A stretch of DNA of 9,156 nt from an uncultured Oscillospiraceae bacterium (GTDB lineage Bacteria; Bacillota; Clostridia; Oscillospirales; Ruminococcaceae): the NCBI GenBank assembly GCA_910587465.1, contig CAJUMS010000095.1:1-9156 (forward strand), read 5' to 3'. A program made the position numbers and the translations under genes. Positions 1 to 5,840 of this stretch are shown here, piece after piece (positions within the stretch are counted from its first letter, which is position 1; every line of letters starts with the position of its first letter). A model generated the notes under the pieces. The model had not been told where the DNA came from, searched no databases, and worked only from the letters and a program-made list of their open reading frames with translations.

Positions 1-2
1 TC

Positions 3-233
3 GACAATCTCACGCAGAAGACCGTATCGGAGTCGCTCGATGGGCTGAAATGCACGCGGATCGTTATAGCGCACAGGCTATCAACTATTAAACAATGCGA
101 TAGGATTATCGTTCTCGACAAGGGCAAGATCATTGAGGACGGCACCTATAACGAGCTTATAGAAAACGGCGGCTTTTTCGCGGAGCTTGTCGCGCGGCAA
201 AGGCTGGACGATACCGCGAAAACGGGAACGTAA
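3..233 (+). CDS. ABC exporter ATPase, C-terminal end (NHLM/NHLP bacteriocin-export type), partial
   Basis: This is the last 76 residues of an ATP-binding cassette protein whose start lies before the window. The fragment opens with DNLTQ, the residues that normally follow Walker B and the D-loop (..SALDN.TQ). It then has TRIVIAHRLSTI, with the switch (H-loop) histidine at fragment residue 24 (bases 72-74), then VLDKGKIIEDGTYNELI and a final FAELVARQ. The DNxTQ..VSESL wording and the ending fit the ATPases of the NHLM/NHLP bacteriocin-export systems, which export double-glycine leader peptides with Nif11- or nitrile-hydratase-like leaders. That fits the Nif11-leader array downstream. The membrane and any peptidase domain are outside the window, so I cannot tell whether this subunit cleaves leaders. 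A bare ABC-ATPase assignment is certain; the subfamily is likely. Confidence 0.88.
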   Translation, partial: DNLTQKTVSESLDGLKCTRIVIAHRLSTIKQCDRIIVLDKGKIIEDGTYNELIENGGFFAELVARQRLDDTAKTGT

Positions 234-315
234 AATATTTTTAAAATTTTTATTACCCCTTTTCGGTTTTCGTTCGTATAAAAGTATGAAAGAAAATTTT
301 ACAACGGGAGGAAAT

Positions 316-2328
316 ATGCTTAGTAAAAAAATCTTGTACAAAATGGCGGCTGCGGTATGCGCCGCGGCATTGCTGACGGGCTGCGGCAAAGAGGAGATTC
401 TGACCGCTGAGGTAAAGGACGCGTCGGAGGATACAAAAAATATCAATGCCGCTGTTACGGAAAAACTGAATTTCGGCGACGAGCGCGAGAGGGAATTTGC
501 GGAGCGTGGATTTATCCGTGCGCCCGAAACGCTTGAAATTTTTAACTCGAACGGTGCGACTGTGTGGAGTCAGGATATTTACGACTTTGTACGCGGTGCG
601 GACGCTCCCGATTCGGCAAATCCGAGCCTCTGGAGAAACACGCAGCTTAACGCGCTGTACGGGCTTTACGAGGTTGTTGACGGGATCTATCAGGTCAGAG
701 GCTACGATGTGGCGAACGTTACTTTTGTCAAGGGCGACAAGGGCTGGATAGTTTTTGACTGCGGCACGGGCGTTGAAACAGCCGCGGCCGCGATGGAGCT
801 GTTCAAAGAGGAATTTGGCGACGTTCGCATTTCGGCGGTCGTCATAAGCCACGCGCATATTGATCATTACGGCGGCGTTGGGGGTATCATCTCGGGGGAG
901 CAGTTAGCCGATTGCGCTTTGCCTCTTTCAGAGCAGATAGATTCCGGAAAAACGCTGCTTATCGTGCCCGAGGGCTTTGAGAAAGCCGCAATGGAGGAAA
1001 ACGTGCTTGCGGGAAACGCTATGAAGCGCCGCTCCAATTACCAATACGGCTCGCTTCTTCCCAAAAGCGAAAAAGGCGCTCTTTCGGTTGGAATAGGGCT
1101 TACCGTATGTGCCGGAACAACCTCCTATTTAACTCCCACCTACGAGGTTAAGGACGATATAGAAGAGATAACGGTAGATGGCGTAAAAATGGTATTTCAG
1201 CTGACTCCCGGCACGGAAGCGCCCGCGGAGATGAATACATATCTTCCCGATTACAAGGCGCTCTGGATGTCTGAAAACTGTACGGCGACAATGCATAACA
1301 TTTACACTCTTCGCGGAGCTGAAATAAGAGACGCGGGCGCGTGGGGCGACTACATCATGAAAGCAAAGGCTCTTTTCGGCGGAGAGGCGGAGGTCGTTTT
1401 TCAGTCCCACAACTGGCCTCATTGGGGAAATGATGTTATCAATGAATATCTGCTGAACACCGCCGCTGTATATCGCTATATACATTCGCAAACGCTTCAG
1501 TATATAAACGAGGGCTATACCTCCACCGAGATAGCCGATATGATAAGTCTGCCCGCCGACCTGGAAAAGGTGTGGTATACAAGACAGTATTACGGTACCC
1601 TTGAGCATAACGCGAAAGCAGTTTATCAGAAATATATGGGCTGGTATGACGCAAATCCCGTTCATCTGGCAGAGCTTGCGCCGTCGGAATACGCGCGGAA
1701 GCTCGTGGAATATCTGGGGGATACCGATAAGATCCTGAAAATGGCAAGAGCCGATTTTGAAGCGGGAGAATATCAATGGGTCGCGGAGATAACCAATGCC
1801 ATTGTGTATGCGCAGCCCGACAATCAGGAGGCAAGGTATTTGTGCGCGGACGCGTTGGAGCAGCTTGGTTATCAATCGGAATCGGGCGCATGGCGCAATG
1901 CGTATCTTACGGGGGCGTACGAGCTTCGTCACGGCACGGGCGATTACCCCCGAACCACGGTAGGCGGCACGGGTGCGTCTTCGCTTGCGATGAGCACCGA
2001 GACAATGCTTGATTATCTTTCTATGTGTCTTGATTCCAAAAAACTCGAGGACAAAAACCTTGTTATAAATCTGGAGGTTACCGACGATAATGAAAAATAT
2101 CTGCTTCGTCTGCATCACGGCGTACTGCTCTATTCGAAAGAGGAATGGAGCGGGGACCCCGACGCCGTATTAAAGCTGAAACGCGCGGGTATAGTCGGAA
2201 TAGCGCAGAACAACACAGCGCTTATGGAGAAAACAATAGATTCGTCAACCGGGCGCGAGGATATTTTGAAAATTTTTGCGGAAAATCTCGCGCAGTTTGA
2301 GCCGTTATTTAATATAATCGAGCCTTAA
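316..2328 (+). CDS. SdsA1-like alkyl/aryl-sulfatase family lipoprotein (metallo-beta-lactamase fold)
   Basis: The protein has 670 residues. I chose the ATG at 316 because GGGAGG lies just upstream and because it opens a lipoprotein signal: KK near the start, a hydrophobic stretch, then LTGC with the lipidated Cys at 23. The enzyme is therefore expected outside the cell, anchored to the membrane. The metallo-beta-lactamase domain has SHAHIDHYGG with H179, H181, D183 and H184. It also has E301 in PGTEAPAEM, E320 in MSENC and H365 in SHNWPHWG. The spacing of these ligands matches the binuclear zinc site of Pseudomonas SdsA1 as I remember it. A helical dimerisation region follows (about 500-590, with ARADFEAGEYQWVAEI), then an SCP2-like C-terminal domain. 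The family hydrolyses alkyl sulfate esters. The natural substrate here is unknown, and its link to peptide production rests only on position. Confidence 0.9.
   Translation: MLSKKILYKMAAAVCAAALLTGCGKEEILTAEVKDASEDTKNINAAVTEKLNFGDEREREFAERGFIRAPETLEIFNSNGATVWSQDIYDFVRGADAPDSANPSLWRNTQLNALYGLYEVVDGIYQVRGYDVANVTFVKGDKGWIVFDCGTGVETAAAAMELFKEEFGDVRISAVVISHAHIDHYGGVGGIISGEQLADCALPLSEQIDSGKTLLIVPEGFEKAAMEENVLAGNAMKRRSNYQYGSLLPKSEKGALSVGIGLTVCAGTTSYLTPTYEVKDDIEEITVDGVKMVFQLTPGTEAPAEMNTYLPDYKALWMSENCTATMHNIYTLRGAEIRDAGAWGDYIMKAKALFGGEAEVVFQSHNWPHWGNDVINEYLLNTAAVYRYIHSQTLQYINEGYTSTEIADMISLPADLEKVWYTRQYYGTLEHNAKAVYQKYMGWYDANPVHLAELAPSEYARKLVEYLGDTDKILKMARADFEAGEYQWVAEITNAIVYAQPDNQEARYLCADALEQLGYQSESGAWRNAYLTGAYELRHGTGDYPRTTVGGTGASSLAMSTETMLDYLSMCLDSKKLEDKNLVINLEVTDDNEKYLLRLHHGVLLYSKEEWSGDPDAVLKLKRAGIVGIAQNNTALMEKTIDSSTGREDILKIFAENLAQFEPLFNIIEP
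2313..2318 (+). promoter_or_regulatory. Possible -10 box ahead of the precursor array
   Basis: A perfect TATAAT lies inside the last codons of the lipoprotein gene, about 64 bases before the first precursor ATG. No good -35 hexamer sits at 16-18 bases upstream, and there is no TG extension. It could give the array its own transcript, or it could be chance within an AT-rich stretch. Confidence 0.3.
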
Positions 2329-2381
2329 AAGGGTCGGGACGGCTGTGTAATCACTTAAAAAAGGAATAACGGAGGGAAACT

Positions 2382-2789
2382 ATGGATAACAAGGAGCTTT
2401 TGGAAAAGGCAAGACAGGCAAAATCTCCCGAAGAGCTTTTGGCTATCGCAAACGAAAACGGCGTAGATATGAACGAGGACAGCGCAAAGGCTTATTTTGA
2501 GCAGCTGCACAATTCGGGCGAGCTGTCCGACGACGAGCTTGACGGCGTTGCGGGCGGAGGTTGCTACAACCGTGGAAAACTGGTTGTTACATCGTTTCAT
2601 GTGTGCGACAAGTGGACCTGCAAGTACTGCGGCGAAAAGCTGGTCGCGACTCAGGGGAAGTTACTTCGCTATAAAATGCACAGGTGTCTGGTCGAAAGAT
2701 CGGAGTTCAGCATTAATTGCAGCAATTGCGCGCATGAAGTGTACGAAAGAGGTCTGCAGCTTTGTAACAATCCCGAGAATATAAAGTGA
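2382..2789 (+). CDS. Nif11-leader Cys-rich peptide precursor P1
   Basis: This is a 135-residue precursor. Its start follows GGAGGG at 2371-2376. Residues 1-60 form a Nif11-type leader: MDNKELLEKA, then SPEELLAIA, an amphipathic helix (AKAYFEQLHNSGELSDDEL), and VAGGG. The 75-residue core starts at C61 and has eight cysteines: 61, 75, 80, 83, 102, 113, 116 and 128. C80-KY-C83-G and C113-SN-C116 look like two zinc-ribbon knuckles. The core ends YERGLQLCNNPE. This scaffold recurs in P2, P6 and P8. Cleavage is expected after GG or GGG by a double-glycine peptidase. The product could be thioether-modified by the radical SAM enzyme downstream or could bind metal; sequence alone does not decide. The TGA stop is nine bases before the next start and overlaps its ribosome binding site. 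Confidence 0.9.
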   Translation: MDNKELLEKARQAKSPEELLAIANENGVDMNEDSAKAYFEQLHNSGELSDDELDGVAGGGCYNRGKLVVTSFHVCDKWTCKYCGEKLVATQGKLLRYKMHRCLVERSEFSINCSNCAHEVYERGLQLCNNPENIK

Positions 2790-2798
2790 GGCGGTATT

Positions 2799-3212
2799 AT
2801 GGAAAACAAAGAGCTTTTGGAAAAGGCAAGAGGGGCAAATTCCCCCGAGGAGCTTCTGGCTATGGCGAGGGAGAATGATTATCCGCTTGACGAGGAAAGC
2901 GCCAAGGCGTATTTCGAGCAGCTCCGCAAGTCGGGCGAGTTGTCCGATGAGGAGCTGGGCAATGTATCGGGCGGAGGGTGCAATTACAAGGACGGACGTC
3001 TGATCGTTACCGTCGGCTACAGCTGCGATTATTTCACGTGCAGTAATTGCGGTAAGCAAAGAGTAAAAACCATCAGCGGCAATGGCTATGTTGCCCATTT
3101 ATGCGGCAGCAACCGCATAGCCGGATATGATTACGCAAAGTGCAAATATTGCAAACATATGTCATATGAGCACGGTCTATGGCTTTGTAACCATCCGGAA
3201 AAAAGAGCGTGA
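2799..3212 (+). CDS. Nif11-leader Cys-rich peptide precursor P2
   Basis: This is a 137-residue precursor with the 60-residue leader (MENKELLEKARGANSPEE ... GELSDEELGNVSGGG), in which SGGG replaces AGGG. The core begins at C61 and again has eight cysteines: 61, 76, 81, 84, 102, 115, 118 and 130. The order is KDGRLIVT, C-x4-C-x2-C-G, then C102, C115-KY-C118, and SYEHGLWLCNHPE. It is the closest relative of the P8 core and a clear homologue of P1 and P6. The ribosome binding site (GAGG, 2788-2791) shares bases with the stop of P1, so the two are probably translationally coupled. Confidence 0.9.
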   Translation: MENKELLEKARGANSPEELLAMARENDYPLDEESAKAYFEQLRKSGELSDEELGNVSGGGCNYKDGRLIVTVGYSCDYFTCSNCGKQRVKTISGNGYVAHLCGSNRIAGYDYAKCKYCKHMSYEHGLWLCNHPEKRA

Positions 3213-3224
3213 GGTAGGGGTATT

Positions 3225-3545
3225 ATGGAAAACAAGGAACTTTTAGGAAGGGCAAGGCAGGCAAAATCTCCCGAAGATCTGCTCGCCATTGCGAAGGAAA
3301 ACGATTATCCCTTGGACGCTGACGGCGCGAAGGCGCTTTTTGAGCGTCTTGGCAATAGCGGCGAGGTATCCGACGACGAGCTTGATAACGTGAGCGGCGG
3401 CGGGTGCGGAGATTCCTTTCACACCTGTCCGCGCTGCGATTATCCCCTTGAGAAGATAGAGGGCGGGTGGCGCTGCAGAGCGTGCGGCCATACGAGCGGA
3501 TTAAAGGGGAGCTTCCGTGACGAGGGAAAATTTCCTCCGAATTGA
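3225..3545 (+). CDS. Nif11-leader precursor P3 with a classical mini zinc-ribbon core
   Basis: This is a 106-residue precursor. The 60-residue leader is of the same type but more divergent (GRARQAKSPEDLLAIAKEN, ending VSGGG). The 46-residue core starts CGDSFHTCPRCDYPLEKI and contains C61, then C68-PR-C71, twelve residues, then C84-RA-C87-G. The paired CxxC motifs with a Trp before the second pair are the standard signature of a one-zinc ribbon. It lacks the KDGRLIVT and YExGLWLCN segments of P1 and P2, so the core is unrelated or heavily reduced. It starts 12 bases after the P2 stop with GAGG/GGGG upstream. Confidence 0.87.
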   Translation: MENKELLGRARQAKSPEDLLAIAKENDYPLDADGAKALFERLGNSGEVSDDELDNVSGGGCGDSFHTCPRCDYPLEKIEGGWRCRACGHTSGLKGSFRDEGKFPPN

Positions 3546-3550
3546 AGCAG

Positions 3551-3599
3551 CGGATATATCCGTTTGTTTTACTACGATCAACAGGCTTTACATAAAGCC
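3551..3599 (+). other. Two short inverted repeats between P3 and P4
   Basis: The 79-base gap between P3 and P4 holds a palindrome (CGGATATATCCG, 3551-3562) followed by TTTGTTTT. It also holds a 6-base stem, GGCTTT-ACAT-AAAGCC (3584-3599). The first could act as a weak intrinsic terminator or attenuator, but its stem is only four or five pairs. The second has no T-run. They may lower read-through into P4 or be accidental. Confidence 0.25.
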
Positions 3600-3624
3600 G
3601 ATAAATTAACGAAAGGAAATTACT

Positions 3625-3927
3625 ATGGAGAATAAAGAGCTTTTTGAAAAGGCAAGAGGGACAAATTCCCCCGAGGAGCTTCTGGCTCTGGCAAAGGAGA
3701 GCGGAATTGAGTTTGACGAGAAAGAGGCTAAGGTGTTTTTCGAGCAGCTTCATAATTCGGAAGAGCTGTCCGACGAGGAGCTGAACAATGTCGCGGGCGG
3801 CGGCTGCGGCAGCGATTACAAACAGGAATACACATCTTTAACTTGCTGCAGCTGCGGATGCAGGCTTCGGAAGATTACCGACCGCAGAACGGGTGAATCA
3901 TGGACTATGTGCGGCTGCAAGAGGTGA
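3625..3927 (+). CDS. Nif11-leader precursor P4 with a compact Cys cluster
   Basis: This is a 100-residue precursor with AAAGGA upstream (3612-3617). The leader is full length (MENKELFEKARGTNSPEELL ... VAGGG) with a more acidic middle (IEFDEKEAKVFFEQL). The core is only 40 residues. It contains C61, the tight cluster C74-C75-S-C77-G-C79, and a terminal C96-G-C98 followed by KR, giving seven cysteines. It shares no clear sequence with the other cores apart from Cys and Gly. The closely spaced cysteines could make a metal cluster, disulfides or thioethers. It may be a truncated relative of the larger scaffold, since CxCG survives at the knuckle position. Confidence 0.86.
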   Translation: MENKELFEKARGTNSPEELLALAKESGIEFDEKEAKVFFEQLHNSEELSDEELNNVAGGGCGSDYKQEYTSLTCCSCGCRLRKITDRRTGESWTMCGCKR

Positions 3928-3937
3928 GTGAGCCGTT

Positions 3938-4336
3938 ATAGAAAACAGAGAGCTTTTGGAAAAGGCAAAACAGGCAAACTCTCCCGAGGAGCTTCTGGCT
4001 CTCGCGAAAGTGAACGATTACCCTCTTGACGAGGAGAGCGCTAAGGCGTATTTTGAGAAAATTCACAAATCGGGCGAGCTGTCCGACGAGGAGCTTGACA
4101 ACGTCGCGGGCGGCGGCTGCGGCGGCGAATTAGATATCAGGAAGAAGGTAACGGCAACCCGGACTTGTTGTACGGATTTCATCTGCTTCCGCGGCTGCGG
4201 TTATAGAGTCACTGCGGAAGACCAAAAAAGTCATAGGTGTATAACCGGACATGACTTGGCTTTGTTATGCGGCAATTGTAAATTCTATGACGCCACCTGT
4301 TATGGTGAAGGCAGATGTAATAAAATCCATTTATAA
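3938..4336 (+). CDS. Nif11-leader precursor P5 with an ATA codon at the start position
   Basis: The frame encodes 132 residues if read from ATA at 3938: IENRELLEKAKQANS and onward, ending VAGGG at residue 60. All other intact copies have ATG here, and a good ribosome binding site (GAGGTGAG, 3921-3928) sits at normal distance from the ATA. An in-frame TGA at 3929-3931 rules out an upstream start. The first usual alternative is TTG at 3956, which is far from the binding site and would lose six leader residues. The core has ten cysteines: 61, 77, 78, 83, 87, 101, 111, 114, 121 and 127. It is a divergent form of the P1/P2 scaffold (HRC, CGNC, CYGEGRCN). No internal stop is present. It may use rare AUA initiation or may be newly silenced. 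Confidence 0.75.
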   Translation: MENRELLEKAKQANSPEELLALAKVNDYPLDEESAKAYFEKIHKSGELSDEELDNVAGGGCGGELDIRKKVTATRTCCTDFICFRGCGYRVTAEDQKSHRCITGHDLALLCGNCKFYDATCYGEGRCNKIHL

Positions 4337-4363
4337 TCTTTATTCCGATTTAGGAGGTTTTGT

Positions 4364-4783
4364 ATGGAAAACAAAGAGCTTTTGGAAAAGGCAAAACAGG
4401 CAAACTCTCCCGAGGAGCTTCTGGCTCTGGCAAAGGAGAACGGCTACCCTCTTGATGAGGATGGCGCTAAGGCGTATTTCGAAAAAATTCATAAATTGGG
4501 TGAGCTGCCCGATGATGAACTTGACAATGTCGCGGGCGGCGGCTGTTACACGAAGGACGGCAAACGCAGACTTATCGTCACCACCGGCAATTCCTGTGAG
4601 GAATTCAAATGCAAGCATTGCGGAAAAATTTACAGAGTGGCGAGAACATGCTTGAATAACAGCGAACACGAATGCAGCGCGAGAGGAAACCAACTTATTC
4701 CTTGCAGATGCAGCAACTGCTTTTATTGTTCATACGAAGGCTTAAAGTGGCTATGTAACAACGAAGAGAGAAGAAAAAAGTGA
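4364..4783 (+). CDS. Nif11-leader Cys-rich peptide precursor P6
   Basis: This is a 139-residue precursor with the best ribosome binding site of the array (AGGAGG, 4352-4357). The leader matches P5 closely, including a 53-base identical DNA block, but has PDDEL where most copies have SDDEL. The core starts at C61 (CYTKDGKRRLIVT) and contains C78-x4-C83-KH-C86-G, then C96, C104, C114, C116, C119, C122 and C131. That makes eleven cysteines, the most in the array. It ends YEGLKWLCNNEE. It belongs to the P1/P2/P8 core group with three extra cysteines. Confidence 0.9.
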   Translation: MENKELLEKAKQANSPEELLALAKENGYPLDEDGAKAYFEKIHKLGELPDDELDNVAGGGCYTKDGKRRLIVTTGNSCEEFKCKHCGKIYRVARTCLNNSEHECSARGNQLIPCRCSNCFYCSYEGLKWLCNNEERRKK

Positions 4784-4820
4784 TGTAACATTATTTCGAC
4801 TGGGTGATGATTTCGGTAGG

Positions 4821-4847
4821 TGCAATAATCCTAAAAACATAAAGTGA
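4821..4847 (+). pseudogene. Relic of a precursor C-terminus
   Basis: The bases in the P6-P7 gap read C-N-N-P-K-N-I-K-stop. P1 ends C-N-N-P-E-N-I-K-stop, and the following AAGTGAGG matches the P1-P2 junction. Upstream sequence cannot be joined into a precursor. The simplest reading is that another precursor once lay here and was mostly deleted, leaving its tail and the ribosome binding site now used by P7. Confidence 0.65.
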
Positions 4848-4855
4848 GGTATGTC

Positions 4856-5272
4856 ATGGAAAACAGGGAACTTTTGGAAAAGGCAAAACAGGCAAACTCT
4901 CCCGAGGAAATTTTGGCTCTCGCGAAAGAGAACGGCTATCCTCTCGACAAGGAGGGCGCTAAGGCGTATTTCGAGAAAATTCACAAATCGGGCGAGCTGT
5001 CCGACGATGAGCTTGACAATGTCGCGGGTGGTGGCTGCAGTATAGACAACAGCATAACGCCGCAGGAAAGACTGAGACAAACCTACAACAACGCGAACGT
5101 ACTGTGCAATACCGCGTCCTGCCCCGTTTGCGGCTCAAACCGCGGCATAGTAAAAAAGACACGGGTCGACAACAAGGCTCTGGAATTTTGGTGTTATGTG
5201 TACTGCCGCACTCACCAAAGCCAGATGATCGTTTCAACCGATATTCCGGAAAGAGATCTGGTGTTGGAATAA
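4856..5272 (+). CDS. Nif11-leader precursor P7 with an unrelated core
   Basis: This is a 138-residue precursor starting at the ATG at 4856, six bases after GAGG; a GTG at 4844 in the same frame lies within that site. The leader is nearly identical to P5 and P6 (KAKQANSPEEILALAKENG ... VAGGG). The 78-residue core has six cysteines: C61, then C84-x4-C89-PV-C92-G and C113-YVY-C117. Only the C-x4-C-x2-C-G element matches the P1/P2/P6/P8 scaffold; the rest (SIDNSITPQERLRQ, EFWCYVYCRTHQ) does not. A copied leader carrying a new core suggests core exchange by recombination. Confidence 0.88.
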   Translation: MENRELLEKAKQANSPEEILALAKENGYPLDKEGAKAYFEKIHKSGELSDDELDNVAGGGCSIDNSITPQERLRQTYNNANVLCNTASCPVCGSNRGIVKKTRVDNKALEFWCYVYCRTHQSQMIVSTDIPERDLVLE

Positions 5273-5300
5273 AATGACGGTGCTTTTGAGGTGAAATGTT

Positions 5301-5703
5301 ATAATAAACAATGAACTTTTGCAGAAAGCAAAACAGACGGGCTCGGCGGAGGAATTAGCCGCGCTTGCCGAAGAAAACGGTCTTGAACTCAACGAGGAAC
5401 AGGCGCGCGTACTTTGACGAGCTGCACAAAACGGACGAACTGTCGGACGACGAGTTGGATAACGTTGCGGGCGGCGGCTGTCACAAGGGCGACGGCAGAC
5501 TTGTCGTGACAATCAATTACGGATGCGGGAACTGGGCGTGTAAATACTGCGGACAATTGGCTCCGGATCCGAGATGCCACAGGTGCCCCAACCATAGTTA
5601 CAATCTTCCCCCGCCCAATACCCCCGGGATATGCAATACCTGCAAGCATATGAGCTACGAAAAGGGCTTGTGGCTGTGCAATCGTCCCGCAAACAAAAAG
5701 TAA
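5301..5703 (+). pseudogene. Nif11-leader precursor P8, ATA start position and frameshifted leader
   Basis: The leader can be read from ATA at 5301 (IINNELLQKAKQTGSAEEL), with GAGGTG seven bases upstream. After codons for EEQARVL it meets TGA at 5415-5417. The reading frame one base further on gives DELHKTDELSDDELDNVAGGG and an intact 74-residue core to 5703. Compared with its sisters, two bases are missing from a GCGCGCG run (5403-5409). A +1 slip at CTT-TGA-C would restore the frame with a leader one residue shorter. The core has nine cysteines, with KY-C-G, C-NT-C and SYEKGLWLCNRP, closest to P2. It could be a pseudogene, a product of recoding, or a sequencing error. A TTG at 5365, preceded by GGAGGA, could also start a truncated form. 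Confidence 0.65.
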
Positions 5704-5840
5704 ATTCAAGGTTCTGCGGTTCGGATTGTGATACCATCAATTTTTAAGCCGACGCAGTACTCGCCGTTTCGGTGCTTGTCCGCATGGGAATTGGTATAAA
5801 GCACGTAAAGCACGGCGGGAAATAATTATGAGGTGAAAAT

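Larger units (their letters stand above)
2382..5478 (+). repeat. Tandem leader-coding repeats (eight copies)
   Basis: The DNA encoding the leader recurs at 2382-2561, 2799-2978, 3225-3404, 3625-3804, 3938-4117, 4364-4543, 4856-5035 and 5301-5478, spaced 313-492 bases apart. P5 and P6 share 53 identical bases (3950-4002 and 4376-4428), and P7 shares the first part of that block (4871-4908). Similarity falls sharply at the Cys codon that begins the core, except within the related core group. This pattern fits gene duplication followed by core divergence or replacement. Confidence 0.85.

Noticed and set aside
271..283. TATAAA as promoter of the lipoprotein gene
   Set aside because: No acceptable -35 hexamer lies at 16-18 bases upstream.
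187..315. Upstream extension of the lipoprotein frame
   Set aside because: It overlaps the exporter end, would bury the lipoprotein signal, and has no ribosome binding site. ATG 316 has GGGAGG and a proper signal peptide.
81..446. Reverse-strand open frame of 121 codons, and several similar reverse frames opposite the lipoprotein, the precursors and the radical SAM gene
   Set aside because: They lie opposite genes with clear motifs and ribosome binding sites, and their translations show low-complexity Arg/Ser-rich or shadow sequence with no recognisable domain.
3581..3610. Second precursor relic between P3 and P4 (L-Y-I-K-P-I-N-stop reading)
   Set aside because: Only about 11 of 18 bases resemble the P2 tail and the stretch forms a simple hairpin, so the evidence is too thin.
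2382..5478. Regular repeats considered as a CRISPR array
   Set aside because: The repeats are about 180 bases of coding leader DNA with imperfect identity, and the intervening sequence is coding.
5513..5530. Tyr-Gly motif in the P8 core (INYGC) as a radical SAM splicease site of the PlpA type
   Set aside because: The motif occurs in only one core, no PlpY-like partner is seen, and the other cores lack it.
5770..5815. Promoter-like TTGTCC and TATAAA ahead of P9
   Set aside because: The spacing between the two hexamers is about 13 bases, too short for a sigma-70 type promoter.
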